From positions 104,983-168,982 of the forward strand of contig CAMCCC010000002.1 in NCBI GenBank assembly GCA_945873205.1: 64,000 bases of DNA, in the 5' to 3' direction. How positions within the stretch are numbered: position 1 is the first letter of the stretch; each line of letters begins with the position of its first letter. Shown here in pieces: positions 20,743-28,753 of this stretch. The notes under the pieces were generated by a model that saw only the letters and a program-made list of their open reading frames with translations, was not told where the DNA came from and made no database searches. This DNA is from an uncultured bacterium (lineage in GTDB: Bacteria > Bacillota > Clostridia > Oscillospirales > Oscillospiraceae). Made by a program: the position numbers and the translations under genes.

Positions 20743-22593
20743 TCATCTGCCTCCCGGCTGGGCCACGCTCTGGGCCTTTTGCCGCGCCTGGGTCACCCGG
20801 CGGTCCTCTCCGCTGCTCTCTTTTTTCAGCTTCGCCCTGCTCCTCAGGGCAATGCCCGCATCCCCCGTGATGCTGCTCATCAGCTCCCCTGCCCGCTCCG
20901 GCTCGTACTTCTGGGTCAGGGCCAGGGCGTACTGCTGGAAGAGGGCCAGCTTCTTCTGCATGGTGCCGTTGTAGCTGATCTGCTGCATCAGCTCGTCCCT
21001 CCCCTCGAATTCCATGATGCTCATGCAGGCCAGAGCCTGATCCGCCTGCCCCGGGGAGAAGAAGCCCAGCTGATAAAACTGCAAAGCCAGCTCGTTCTGA
21101 CTCAGCCTGGTATAGCTGCTGCTCTTCTGGGGCACCACCTTGATGTCAAAAACCGGCAGCCGCATCTCCAGCTCGATCTCTCCAAAATACTGCCGCTGGG
21201 GCTGAAGCCCCTGGTTGTTGTAGGCCACGAACTGCTCCGTGCCCATCCGCCCCAGAATGCGGAACTGCCTGGGCAGCTGGTAAAACTGCCGGATCAGCTC
21301 AATGCACAGCCCGATGATCTTGCTGTACACCCGGTAGCTGGCCCGGGTGGCGTCCCGGCTGCCCTTGCCGCTGGCCTCCTGCAGCGCCGCGATGGCCGAT
21401 GCCGCCGTCACCCCGGAGCTCACCAGCCCCACCGAAGTCTCCGTGTTGCCGGAGGTCTCCCGCAGCTCATTGATCACGCTGGTGCGCATATCGATATAGT
21501 TGCCGCTGAGGGGCCGGTAATCCACCGTCCGCAGGCTGTCCTGCCCCAGATTCCCATTGACATGGATGATGGGGTTGTTCAGATCCAGGAACTCCTCCTC
21601 ATTGATAGCCCCGTCCACCCGTTGGAAATACCGGGGTACCGACCCCACCATGGTGTTTTTCAGGAAGGCCGTCTGCATCATGTCGATCTGGGTCTGCCCG
21701 TTCTGGCACAGGTCAATGAAGCCGTAACCGCAGGGGCTGCCCTCAATGGGAAACAGGCTGTCAAACACAAAGGGGTACAGCCCATGGTCATACAGGCCCC
21801 TGCCCTCCGCCTCCCGGCCCTCCATCCGGGCCAGCGCCTCCTCATTCTCCGTGGCGTACAGCACCACATCCCCCACATATTTGCAGTAGTGCAGCACCAT
21901 CCTGCCGCCCTCTCGCCGCTTGTAGTACACGTCGATCACCGTGCTCTTTCCCTCGGTGGATACCGCGTCGTCGTAGACGAAGCGGTTTGCCAGAAAGCCG
22001 CTGTTTTTCAGCCGCCCCTTCAGTTGGGGATAGCTCTCCTCCAGCTCCTCGTTGTCCTCCAGCCGGGTGTGGAAAAAGTAGCGGCTGTCCTGAATATCCG
22101 CCGCTCCCGGCTCCCAGAACACGTTCAGCAGGTCCACCCGCTCAATGGCGATGTCCCCCAGTCCGTTCAGCTTCTCCGCGTCCCACCAGACCTTGTAAAC
22201 CCCTGTCCCTGTTTTCAGCTTCTGCCACATGGCGTCGGAGTAGGTTTTCTCGAACTCGTTCTGTTCCAGGATCACCGGGATAATCCGGGACAGCATCCCG
22301 GCCTCCTGCCGGTCCCCCGCCTCCCGGGGCAGAATACAGGGCTCCGGGTAGGCCTCCATGGCGTCCGCGTGCTTGGAAACAATGATGTTGTGCAGCCAGC
22401 CGGACACGGCCTGAAAGCCCTGCAAGCCCTCGATGCTTTTCCGCTCCTCCGCCTGGTTGCGCAGCTTCCACCAGTTTTCCGCCGCGATGGTGCGCCGTTC
22501 GATGCTGGCCTTTCCGGCCTTGTACTTCTGCAAAACCCTGGTAAACTCCCGCAGCCGCTCCCCATTCACAGGCAGCATGATCTTCTCCTCCAT
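20743..22593 (-). CDS. Phage portal protein (podovirus-type)
   Basis: About 616 aa from MEEKIMLPVNGERLREFTRVLQKYKAGKASIERRTIAAENWWKLRNQ; ORF-track start at 22698 lies in a repeat and is rejected. Confidence 0.85.
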   Translation of the reverse strand: MEEKIMLPVNGERLREFTRVLQKYKAGKASIERRTIAAENWWKLRNQAEERKSIEGLQGFQAVSGWLHNIIVSKHADAMEAYPEPCILPREAGDRQEAGMLSRIIPVILEQNEFEKTYSDAMWQKLKTGTGVYKVWWDAEKLNGLGDIAIERVDLLNVFWEPGAADIQDSRYFFHTRLEDNEELEESYPQLKGRLKNSGFLANRFVYDDAVSTEGKSTVIDVYYKRREGGRMVLHYCKYVGDVVLYATENEEALARMEGREAEGRGLYDHGLYPFVFDSLFPIEGSPCGYGFIDLCQNGQTQIDMMQTAFLKNTMVGSVPRYFQRVDGAINEEEFLDLNNPIIHVNGNLGQDSLRTVDYRPLSGNYIDMRTSVINELRETSGNTETSVGLVSSGVTAASAIAALQEASGKGSRDATRASYRVYSKIIGLCIELIRQFYQLPRQFRILGRMGTEQFVAYNNQGLQPQRQYFGEIELEMRLPVFDIKVVPQKSSSYTRLSQNELALQFYQLGFFSPGQADQALACMSIMEFEGRDELMQQISYNGTMQKKLALFQQYALALTQKYEPERAGELMSSITGDAGIALRSRAKLKKESSGEDRRVTQARQKAQSVAQPGGR

Positions 22594-22628
22594 TTTTACC
22601 CTCCAATTGATTTTCTCATTCTCTCCCC

Positions 22629-22740
22629 AAAGGCTTCCCCTTGAGGGGAAGCTGTCGGCGCAGCCGACTGATGAGGTGGCCTTGGCTCCCCTTCCCAAGG
22701 GGAGCTGTCACGCCAGCGGCGTGACTGAGAGGTTCTTCCC
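22629..22740. repeat. Double-hairpin repeat pair between portal and terminase
   Basis: AAGGCTTCCCCTTGAGGGGAAGCTGTCGGCGCAGCCGACTGATGAGGTGG then CTCCCCTTCCCAAGGGGAGCTGTCACGCCAGCGGCGTGACTGAGAGGTTC. Confidence 0.95.
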
Positions 22741-22766
22741 CCTCACCGCTCCAGGCTCTGCTTCAA

Positions 22767-22925
22767 GTAAACGCTGATTCAATCGGCAAGAGTGGATTGC
22801 GAGAAAATTTGTGTTCTGATAAAGGCGCTTTTTTGCAGGAATACTTTGTGTATTGCAAGAAAAAGTGACGAAATCAGGGCGCAAATTTTCCGCAAGACGC
22901 CGCAGGCAATTGATTCAGCGTTTAC
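22767..22925. mobile_element. MITE-like element, about 159 bp, with 17-bp terminal inverted repeats
   Basis: GTAAACGCTGATTCAAT (22767-22783) versus reverse complement of 22909-22925 GTAAACGCTGAATCAAT (16/17). Confidence 0.75.
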
Positions 22926-24342
22926 TCAAGGGGTCGATCAGCAGCGGCTTTTCCTCCACCGGCCGCAGGGGCGCCACCGGGCAGGACATACACAGATACC
23001 GCCACTCGTCCGCCGCGTGATCCTCCAGCTCCGTGTCCAGATCCTCCGGCCTGTGCTTGTGATACATCATCAGCGGGATCGTCCGGATAAAGGCCTTGCA
23101 GTTGGAGAATACATACATTCTGCTGTAGCCCTCCTTATCGAATTGCAGCCGGTAGTGGCACTGCATCCAGCCCGGAATCCGCTGGTTGTCCCCCGGCATG
23201 AACATCAGCCCGTACTTTGCCGCCGTGTCCGCGATGCTCTCCCCGTGGCTGGCGTCCCAGATGGCCGGGTCGGCCACCCCCTGGATGTACCTTCCCCGCA
23301 GCCAGGGATGCTCCCGCTCGATCCTGGCGATCTCCCGGAACTGCTGATCCGGCGTCCAGCGCACCCCCTCGTTGGGACTGTCGCCGCAGCCGTAAAGCTC
23401 CAATATCCGATATAACACCCCGTCATAGTCGATGGCCCACCAGGCGCAGGAGAAGGGCTTGCCATAGCCGAAGTCGTAGCTGCGCATCAGCTTCCAGCCC
23501 CGCCGGCTCCCCGCGCCGATGTCGAAGGGCTCGATCACATGCACCCAGCGGTGCTGCTGCCGCAGCTCCTCCGCCGTCAGCTGGCAGCCCGCCCTGGCAG
23601 CCGCGCGCAGATCCGGCTCCACCCGGAACTCCTCAAAGAACTGCCCCTCGAAAATGTCCCAGTTCCCGTGGAGCCAGGCCTCCCGCAGCTTGGGCGGCAG
23701 GGCCTCCAGCTGCCGTATGTATTCCGGGTCCGCCTCCATCAGCGCCTTGTTGTCCGTCACCAGGGCCTGGATGAAGCTGTGCTCCTCCGCCCGCTCGTTC
23801 TCCTTGTAGCGCTTGTCGATGAACAGCCGCTTCACCCAGCTGTGCCCCTCCCCGCCGGGGTTGCAGGTGTAGTAGATTCGCTTGGGGAAGTCGTTGACCC
23901 CCCGGACACAGGCCTTCAGCCGGTCCATCTTCTCCTCGCTCTGCTGGGTGGCCTCATCCACGAACAGCACATCCACCTCCATGCCCTGAAAGCGCAGGCT
24001 GTCCCTGTCGCTGTCGCAGTAGCGGAACAGGATTCTGCTGCCGTTGGGGAAGCTGATCTCCTTCCTGCTGTCGGAGTAGCTGGCGAGCCGCTCCTCCTTC
24101 TCCCCCATGCACCGCAGCAGTTCACACAGGGGCACAATGTGGTTTTCCCGCAGCTCCCGGAAGGTCTTTCGGATGATCATCACCTTGATCCCCGGGTAGT
24201 TCAGGCACAGCAGCACCGCCTTGATCCGCACCGCCCAGCTCTTTCCGCCGCCCCGGGCCCCGCCGTAGCCCACATATTTGTGCTCGTCCAGCAGGAACTG
24301 CCTCTGCTTCTCGCTGGGCTGGGGAATCAGCAGTTCGCCCAT
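22915..24342 (-). CDS. Terminase large subunit
   Basis: 475 aa; KYVGYGGARGGGKSWAVRIKAVLL Walker A, VDVLFVDEATQQSEEKMDRL Walker B. Confidence 0.95.
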   Translation of the reverse strand: MGELLIPQPSEKQRQFLLDEHKYVGYGGARGGGKSWAVRIKAVLLCLNYPGIKVMIIRKTFRELRENHIVPLCELLRCMGEKEERLASYSDSRKEISFPNGSRILFRYCDSDRDSLRFQGMEVDVLFVDEATQQSEEKMDRLKACVRGVNDFPKRIYYTCNPGGEGHSWVKRLFIDKRYKENERAEEHSFIQALVTDNKALMEADPEYIRQLEALPPKLREAWLHGNWDIFEGQFFEEFRVEPDLRAAARAGCQLTAEELRQQHRWVHVIEPFDIGAGSRRGWKLMRSYDFGYGKPFSCAWWAIDYDGVLYRILELYGCGDSPNEGVRWTPDQQFREIARIEREHPWLRGRYIQGVADPAIWDASHGESIADTAAKYGLMFMPGDNQRIPGWMQCHYRLQFDKEGYSRMYVFSNCKAFIRTIPLMMYHKHRPEDLDTELEDHAADEWRYLCMSCPVAPLRPVEEKPLLIDPLSKR

Positions 24343-24355
24343 CTTCTCCCCCGTT

Positions 24356-24748
24356 TCATCTGCTCAGCTCCTCCAGCTCCCCGGAGAGCTTCACCACCAG
24401 CGGCTCCTGTTTTCCGCCGCTGCCCTCCTCCAGTCTCTCCTTCACCTCGCCCAGCTCCTTCAGGGCCGAGCTCAGCGCCTTCAGGTCTTTGGCCTCCAGC
24501 TCCTTCTCGCCGTCAATGGTCTCTGCCATCTTCATCAGCAGCTTGTCCGTCACATGCCCCAACCGGGCATAGCTCTGCTCCTGCTCCAGCTTCGCCCTCC
24601 TGTCCGCCCATTGCCCTGCCCTGGCCCTCCGCTGTACCGCGCTGTAGCTGATCTGTCTCTTCTCCGCCAGGTCCTTGAGGCTTATCCGGCTGTTCAGGTA
24701 TTCCAGCTCCACGTCCTCCCAGTCAATTCCTCCCTTTTTTCTGCCCAT
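24356..24748 (-). CDS. Terminase small subunit
   Basis: 130 aa; IDWEDVELEYLNSRISLKDLAEKRQISYSAVQRRARAGQWADRRAKL helix-turn-helix; directly upstream of terL. Confidence 0.85.
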   Translation of the reverse strand: MGRKKGGIDWEDVELEYLNSRISLKDLAEKRQISYSAVQRRARAGQWADRRAKLEQEQSYARLGHVTDKLLMKMAETIDGEKELEAKDLKALSSALKELGEVKERLEEGSGGKQEPLVVKLSGELEELSR

Positions 24749-24750
24749 GC

Positions 24751-24996
24751 TCAGGCCTCATCCTCTCTGTACTTGTTGTCATAGGTGCTTTTATAAATCG
24801 GACAGCCCTCAAAGCGGCTGACACAGTAGCGGCCCATGTGCTTTTCCCGCTGGGCCAGAGTTCGGAATCGGCTCTCCACAAGGCAGTCCTTTTCAAAGCC
24901 TTCGCAGCGTATGCTTTTCTCCTCCCTGCTGTCCTTTTTATAGAAGGGGCAGCGCACATCCGCCTCGCCCCAACACAGTTTTCTGCAACCTGCCAT
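24751..24996 (-). CDS. Cys-rich (zinc-binding-like) phage protein
   Basis: 81 aa; MAGCRKLCWGEADVRCPFYKKDSREEKSIRCEGFEKDCLVES...YCVSRFEGCPIYK; abuts terS. Confidence 0.65.
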   Translation of the reverse strand: MAGCRKLCWGEADVRCPFYKKDSREEKSIRCEGFEKDCLVESRFRTLAQREKHMGRYCVSRFEGCPIYKSTYDNKYREDEA

Positions 24997-25011
24997 CTCA
25001 CGCAGCCTCCT

Positions 25012-25173
25012 TCATTCTACCGATTTTTCAAAGGCTTCCCCTGGAGGGGAAGCTGTCACGGCAGCGCCGTGACTGATGAGGTGGAAAGCTTTCTCCTCCT
25101 CAGCGGCATACCAGGGAAAATTTCCTGTCCTTTCCATCGCCCTGATGATGGGATCATCCCTCACCTGAACCAT
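25012..25173 (-). CDS. Small phage protein whose C-terminus is repeat-derived (53 aa)
   Basis: MVQVRDDPIIRAMERTGNFPWYAAEEE then KAFHLISHGAAVTASPPGEAFEKSVE read from the repeat; absent from ORF track because of size. Confidence 0.5.
   Translation of the reverse strand: MVQVRDDPIIRAMERTGNFPWYAAEEEKAFHLISHGAAVTASPPGEAFEKSVE
25030..25084. repeat. Single double-hairpin repeat module
   Basis: AAGGCTTCCCCTGGAGGGGAAGCTGTCACGGCAGCGCCGTGACTGATGAGGTGG. Confidence 0.95.
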
Positions 25174-25235
25174 CCTCGTCTCACCTCTATCTCAAACATT
25201 TTTCAGATTTTTTCGCATTTTTTTGAGATTCCTCC

Positions 25236-25264
25236 TTGACAAAACCCACTTCATACCGTACTAT
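25236..25264 (+). promoter_or_regulatory. Sigma-A-type promoter for repressor/ImmA operon
   Basis: TTGACA, 17-nt spacer, TACTAT. Confidence 0.6.
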
Positions 25265-25375
25265 TCTTTCAGGTACTTCTTAGATTTTGCAGGGTGTCCA
25301 GGGCTTTCACCGGCTCCCGACGCTGCATAGTATATCTCATTTTCTTGCGATTATCTAGTCTTTCGTCGTACTTTT

Positions 25376-25777
25376 TTGCGATTCGTGGATTTGCACATAA
25401 AAGGGGTGAAGCTTTTGTTCGATTACAACAGATTTGAACAGCTCCGCAGCGCCAAAGGCATTACGAAAAAATTTATTGCCCAGTCCCTGGGCCGCAGCTC
25501 CACCATCTGCCAGGATTGGAAGCAGCAGAAGTCCCATCCCAACCCGGAGCAGATGCGCCGGGTGGCGGAAATTCTGGGCACCACCCCCGCCTACCTCAAC
25601 GGGGAGACGGAGGATCCCGCCCCTGCCTCTGCCGCCGACGGCGAACTGGAGGAACTGCTCACCGCCCTGCGGGAGCGGGAGGATATGCGTATGCTCTTTT
25701 CCCTGGCCCGGGACGCCAGCCCTGAAGACGTGCGCCAGGCGGTAAAGATCATCGAGGCCCTGCGCCGCAATGATTGA
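25376..25777 (+). CDS. XRE-family phage-type repressor
   Basis: FDYNRFEQLRSAKGITKKFIAQSLGRSSTICQDWKQQKSHPNPEQMRRVAEILGTTPAYLNGETED; true start may be an internal GTG/TTG near 25409-25415. Confidence 0.85.
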   Translation: MRFVDLHIKGVKLLFDYNRFEQLRSAKGITKKFIAQSLGRSSTICQDWKQQKSHPNPEQMRRVAEILGTTPAYLNGETEDPAPASAADGELEELLTALREREDMRMLFSLARDASPEDVRQAVKIIEALRRND

Positions 25778-26114
25778 TTATTATCTTCGCCTGGTGGACC
25801 TGCCCCGCTCTGTGGAGGGGGTCAGCGTCCCCAATAACGACGGCAGCTTTGACATTTACATCAATTCCCTCCTGTCCCCTGCCCGCCGGCAGGAGATTCT
25901 GGAGCATGAGCTGAACCATATCCGGCAGGAGCATTTTTATCTGGATATGCCCATCAGTCTGATGGAGCGCCAGGCCAACGGCGAGCATGTGAATGTGGTC
26001 CTTCACCCGCCGGAGGGCTATCTTCCCTGCTTTGCATCTGAGGCCGCCCTGGCCCATTGGCTCCAGACTCTCTGCGCCCAGCAGCACCTGGACCTGTCCA
26101 CTCTGTATTTATAA
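25770..26114 (+). CDS. ImmA/IrrE-like metallopeptidase
   Basis: ARRQEILEHELNHIRQEHF (HEXXH); overlaps the XRE repressor gene. Confidence 0.8.
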   Translation: MIDYYLRLVDLPRSVEGVSVPNNDGSFDIYINSLLSPARRQEILEHELNHIRQEHFYLDMPISLMERQANGEHVNVVLHPPEGYLPCFASEAALAHWLQTLCAQQHLDLSTLYL

Positions 26115-26123
26115 CGATCCCCT

Positions 26124-26175
26124 TGGCTTCCCCTTGAGGGGAAGCTGTCGGCGCAGCCGACTGATGAGGTGGCTT
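26124..26175. repeat. Single double-hairpin repeat module
   Basis: GGCTTCCCCTTGAGGGGAAGCTGTCGGCGCAGCCGACTGATGAGGTGGC. Confidence 0.95.
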
Positions 26176-26282
26176 CGATTTGGAAACGGAACGCCGCCAG
26201 CTTCTTCTGACGTCTTGACTTTTCCCCCGGAATATCATATCCTTGTCACGCCGGAACACCCCCGGCAGAACGGAGAAAAACC

Positions 26283-27755
26283 ATGAACTACCAAAGCACC
26301 CGCTCCCATGCAATTCAAACCGATTCCGCCCATGCCATTCTTCAGGGCCTGGCCCCTGACGGCGGCCTCTATGTGCTGCCCGATGTATCCGCCCTGCACT
26401 TTGACTGGCAGGCCGCTTTGCAGCTGGATTATACCGGCATGGCCGCTCAGATCGTCTCCGCCCTCCTGCCGGATTTCAGCCGGGAAGAGGCCCTGAGTCT
26501 GGTGCAGGCCGCCTATACCGGCAAGTTCAGCACCCCGGCCCTGACGCCCCTCACCCCCGTGGGGGAGGACGCGCTGCTGGAGCTGTTCCACGGCCCCACC
26601 AGTGCCTTTAAGGACATGGCTCTCTGCCTGCTGCCCCACCTGATGAAGGCTGCCGCCATGAAGTGCGGCGATCAGCAGGATGTGCTCATCCTCACCGCCA
26701 CCAGCGGTGACACCGGCAAGGCCGCCATGGAGGGCTTCCGGGATGTGCCCGGCGTGCGCATCATTGTCTTTTATCCCAAGTCCGGCGTCAGCCCCGTGCA
26801 GGAGGCCCAGATGCTGAGCCAGCAGGGGAATAACGTGAAGGTCTGCGCCGTGGAGGGCAACTTTGACGATGCCCAGACCGGGGTCAAGCGCATCTTCTCC
26901 CACCTCAGCGACCGGCTGCACCTGTCCTCCGCCAACTCCATCAACATCGGCCGCCTGGTGCCCCAGGTGGTGTATTACTTCTCTGCCTACGCCGATATGC
27001 TCCGCCTGGGCCGCATCACCCTGGGGGACAAGCTGGATTATGTGGTTCCCACCGGCAACTTTGGGGACATTCTGGCCGGTTATATCGCCGGGGAGCTGGG
27101 CCTGCCTGTGGGGAAGCTGGTCTGCGCCTCCAACGTGAACAATGTGCTGACCGACTTCTTCCAAACCGGCTGCTATGACCGCCGCCGTCCCTTCCATAAG
27201 AGTCTGTCCCCCTCCATGGACATTCTGGTCTCCAGCAATCTGGAGCGGCTGCTGTACTTCCTCTCCGGGGACAGTGAATTGGTTGCCTCCCTCATGGCGG
27301 ACCTGGAGCGGCAGTCTTACTATCAGCTGCCCCCCGCCTTGCTGGAAAAAGCCCAGTGCAAGTTCTTCGCCGGGTACTGTGACGATGCCGCCACCGTTGA
27401 GACCATTGCCCAGGTCTGGCAGCAGCACCATTACCTGATGGATACCCATACCGCCGTGGCCTGGAACGTGGCCCAGCAGTATAAGGCCCAGAACCCCGAT
27501 CATGCCCCGGTGGTGGTGCTCTCCACCGCCTCCCCCTACAAGTTCCCCGCCGCCGTGATGGAGGCCCTGGGCCTTCCTTCCACCGGCGACCAGTTCCAGA
27601 CCATGGAGGACATCCAGCATGCCACCGGCGTCCCCATGCCGGCCAACCTCCAGGGCCTGCGCCAGCGCCCCCGGCTCCACTTTGACTGTGTGACGCCCCA
27701 GGGGATGGAAAACTATGTAATTGAAAAGGCGGCTGAAACATCATGGAAAAAGTAA
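26283..27755 (+). CDS. thrC: Threonine synthase
   Basis: 490 aa; FHGPTSAFKDMAL, TATSGDTGKAAMEGF, VPTGNFGDILAGYIAGELG. Confidence 0.97.
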   Translation: MNYQSTRSHAIQTDSAHAILQGLAPDGGLYVLPDVSALHFDWQAALQLDYTGMAAQIVSALLPDFSREEALSLVQAAYTGKFSTPALTPLTPVGEDALLELFHGPTSAFKDMALCLLPHLMKAAAMKCGDQQDVLILTATSGDTGKAAMEGFRDVPGVRIIVFYPKSGVSPVQEAQMLSQQGNNVKVCAVEGNFDDAQTGVKRIFSHLSDRLHLSSANSINIGRLVPQVVYYFSAYADMLRLGRITLGDKLDYVVPTGNFGDILAGYIAGELGLPVGKLVCASNVNNVLTDFFQTGCYDRRRPFHKSLSPSMDILVSSNLERLLYFLSGDSELVASLMADLERQSYYQLPPALLEKAQCKFFAGYCDDAATVETIAQVWQQHHYLMDTHTAVAWNVAQQYKAQNPDHAPVVVLSTASPYKFPAAVMEALGLPSTGDQFQTMEDIQHATGVPMPANLQGLRQRPRLHFDCVTPQGMENYVIEKAAETSWKK

Positions 27756-28621
27756 CCGTCCGCGTCCCCGCCACCACCGCCAATCTGGGCGTGGGCTTTG
27801 ATACCTTGGGCTGCGCCCTGCGGCTGTATAACACCCTCAGCTTCACTGTAAGTGACAAGCTCTCCTTCTCCGGCTGTGATGTGGAGTACCAGACTCCCGA
27901 TAACCTGGCCTATCAGGGCTTTGCCGCCGTGTACGCCCACATGGGTCTCCCCGCCCCCGGCGTGCATATTGACATTGCCGCTGACATCCCCGTCTGCCGG
28001 GGTCTCGGCTCCTCCGCCGCCATGATCGCCGCCGGGGCCCTGGCCGCCAACAAGCTGGGTCAATTTGACTTGGACACCGCGGCCCTTCTCGCCATCGTCA
28101 CCCCCATTGAGGGGCACCCGGATAATCTGGCCCCCGCCCTCTTCGGCGGTCTCACCGCCTCCATGATGGCCGATGGCCAGGTCTATACCGTAGCCTACCC
28201 GGTACACCCGGAACTGCGCTTTGTGCTCCTGTCGCCGGATTTTCCCCTCAGTACCCACGCCGCCCGCTCCGTCCTGCCCCAGTCCGTTCCCTTTAAGGAC
28301 GCGGTGGGTCAGCTGTCCCGCCTGGCCCTGCTGCCCAAGGCGCTGGAGCTGGGGGATGAGGCCCTCATCGCCCACTGCCTCCAGGATCGCCTGCACCAGC
28401 CTTACCGCTTCCCCCTGATTGACGAGAGCGACGCCCTCCGCTCCCTGGCCCATGACCTGGGCTGTGACGCCTTCTGTATCAGCGGCGCCGGCCCCACCCT
28501 GCTGTGCATCACCAAAGACGGAACTTTGGCCGAACGGCTCTCCGCCTCCGCCGCCGGCCTGAAGCACCATTGGCATATTCAGGAGCTAGCCGTGGATCAC
28601 AGCGGCGCCGCCTGCCTGTAA
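27743..28621 (+). CDS. thrB: Homoserine kinase
   Basis: 292 aa; VRVPATTANLGVGFDTLG, IPVCRGLGSSAAMIAAGALAAN, GHPDNLAPALFGG, SGAGPTLL; overlaps thrC. Confidence 0.97.
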   Translation: MEKVTVRVPATTANLGVGFDTLGCALRLYNTLSFTVSDKLSFSGCDVEYQTPDNLAYQGFAAVYAHMGLPAPGVHIDIAADIPVCRGLGSSAAMIAAGALAANKLGQFDLDTAALLAIVTPIEGHPDNLAPALFGGLTASMMADGQVYTVAYPVHPELRFVLLSPDFPLSTHAARSVLPQSVPFKDAVGQLSRLALLPKALELGDEALIAHCLQDRLHQPYRFPLIDESDALRSLAHDLGCDAFCISGAGPTLLCITKDGTLAERLSASAAGLKHHWHIQELAVDHSGAACL

Positions 28622-28627
28622 AGCACA

Positions 28628-28666
28628 AAAAGTGATACCCAAAGCCTTGGGTATCACTTTTTTCAA
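28628..28666 (+). terminator. Intrinsic terminator after thrB
   Basis: aaagtgatacccaaagccttgggtatcactttttt. Confidence 0.9.
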
Positions 28667-28697
28667 AAAAATTTTCTTTGTGACCCTGGGTAAGGTA

Positions 28698-28728
28698 TTG
28701 CTCGTGACCCTGGGTCATGTTGTATGAT
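28698..28728 (+). promoter_or_regulatory. MerR-type promoter with 19-bp spacer and operator dyad
   Basis: TTGCTC - GTGACCCTGGGTCATGTTG (19 nt) - TATGAT; dyad TGACCC-T-GGGTCA at 28705-28717. Confidence 0.8.
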
Positions 28729-28753
28729 CCGCATCGTAAGGAGGTGCAAAGCT

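Noticed and set aside
22594-22698. N-terminal extension of the portal ORF (MGRGAKATSSVGCADSFPSRGSLWG...)
   Set aside because: Encoded by the hairpin repeat; MEEKIMLPVNGERLREF with its own RBS is the likely start
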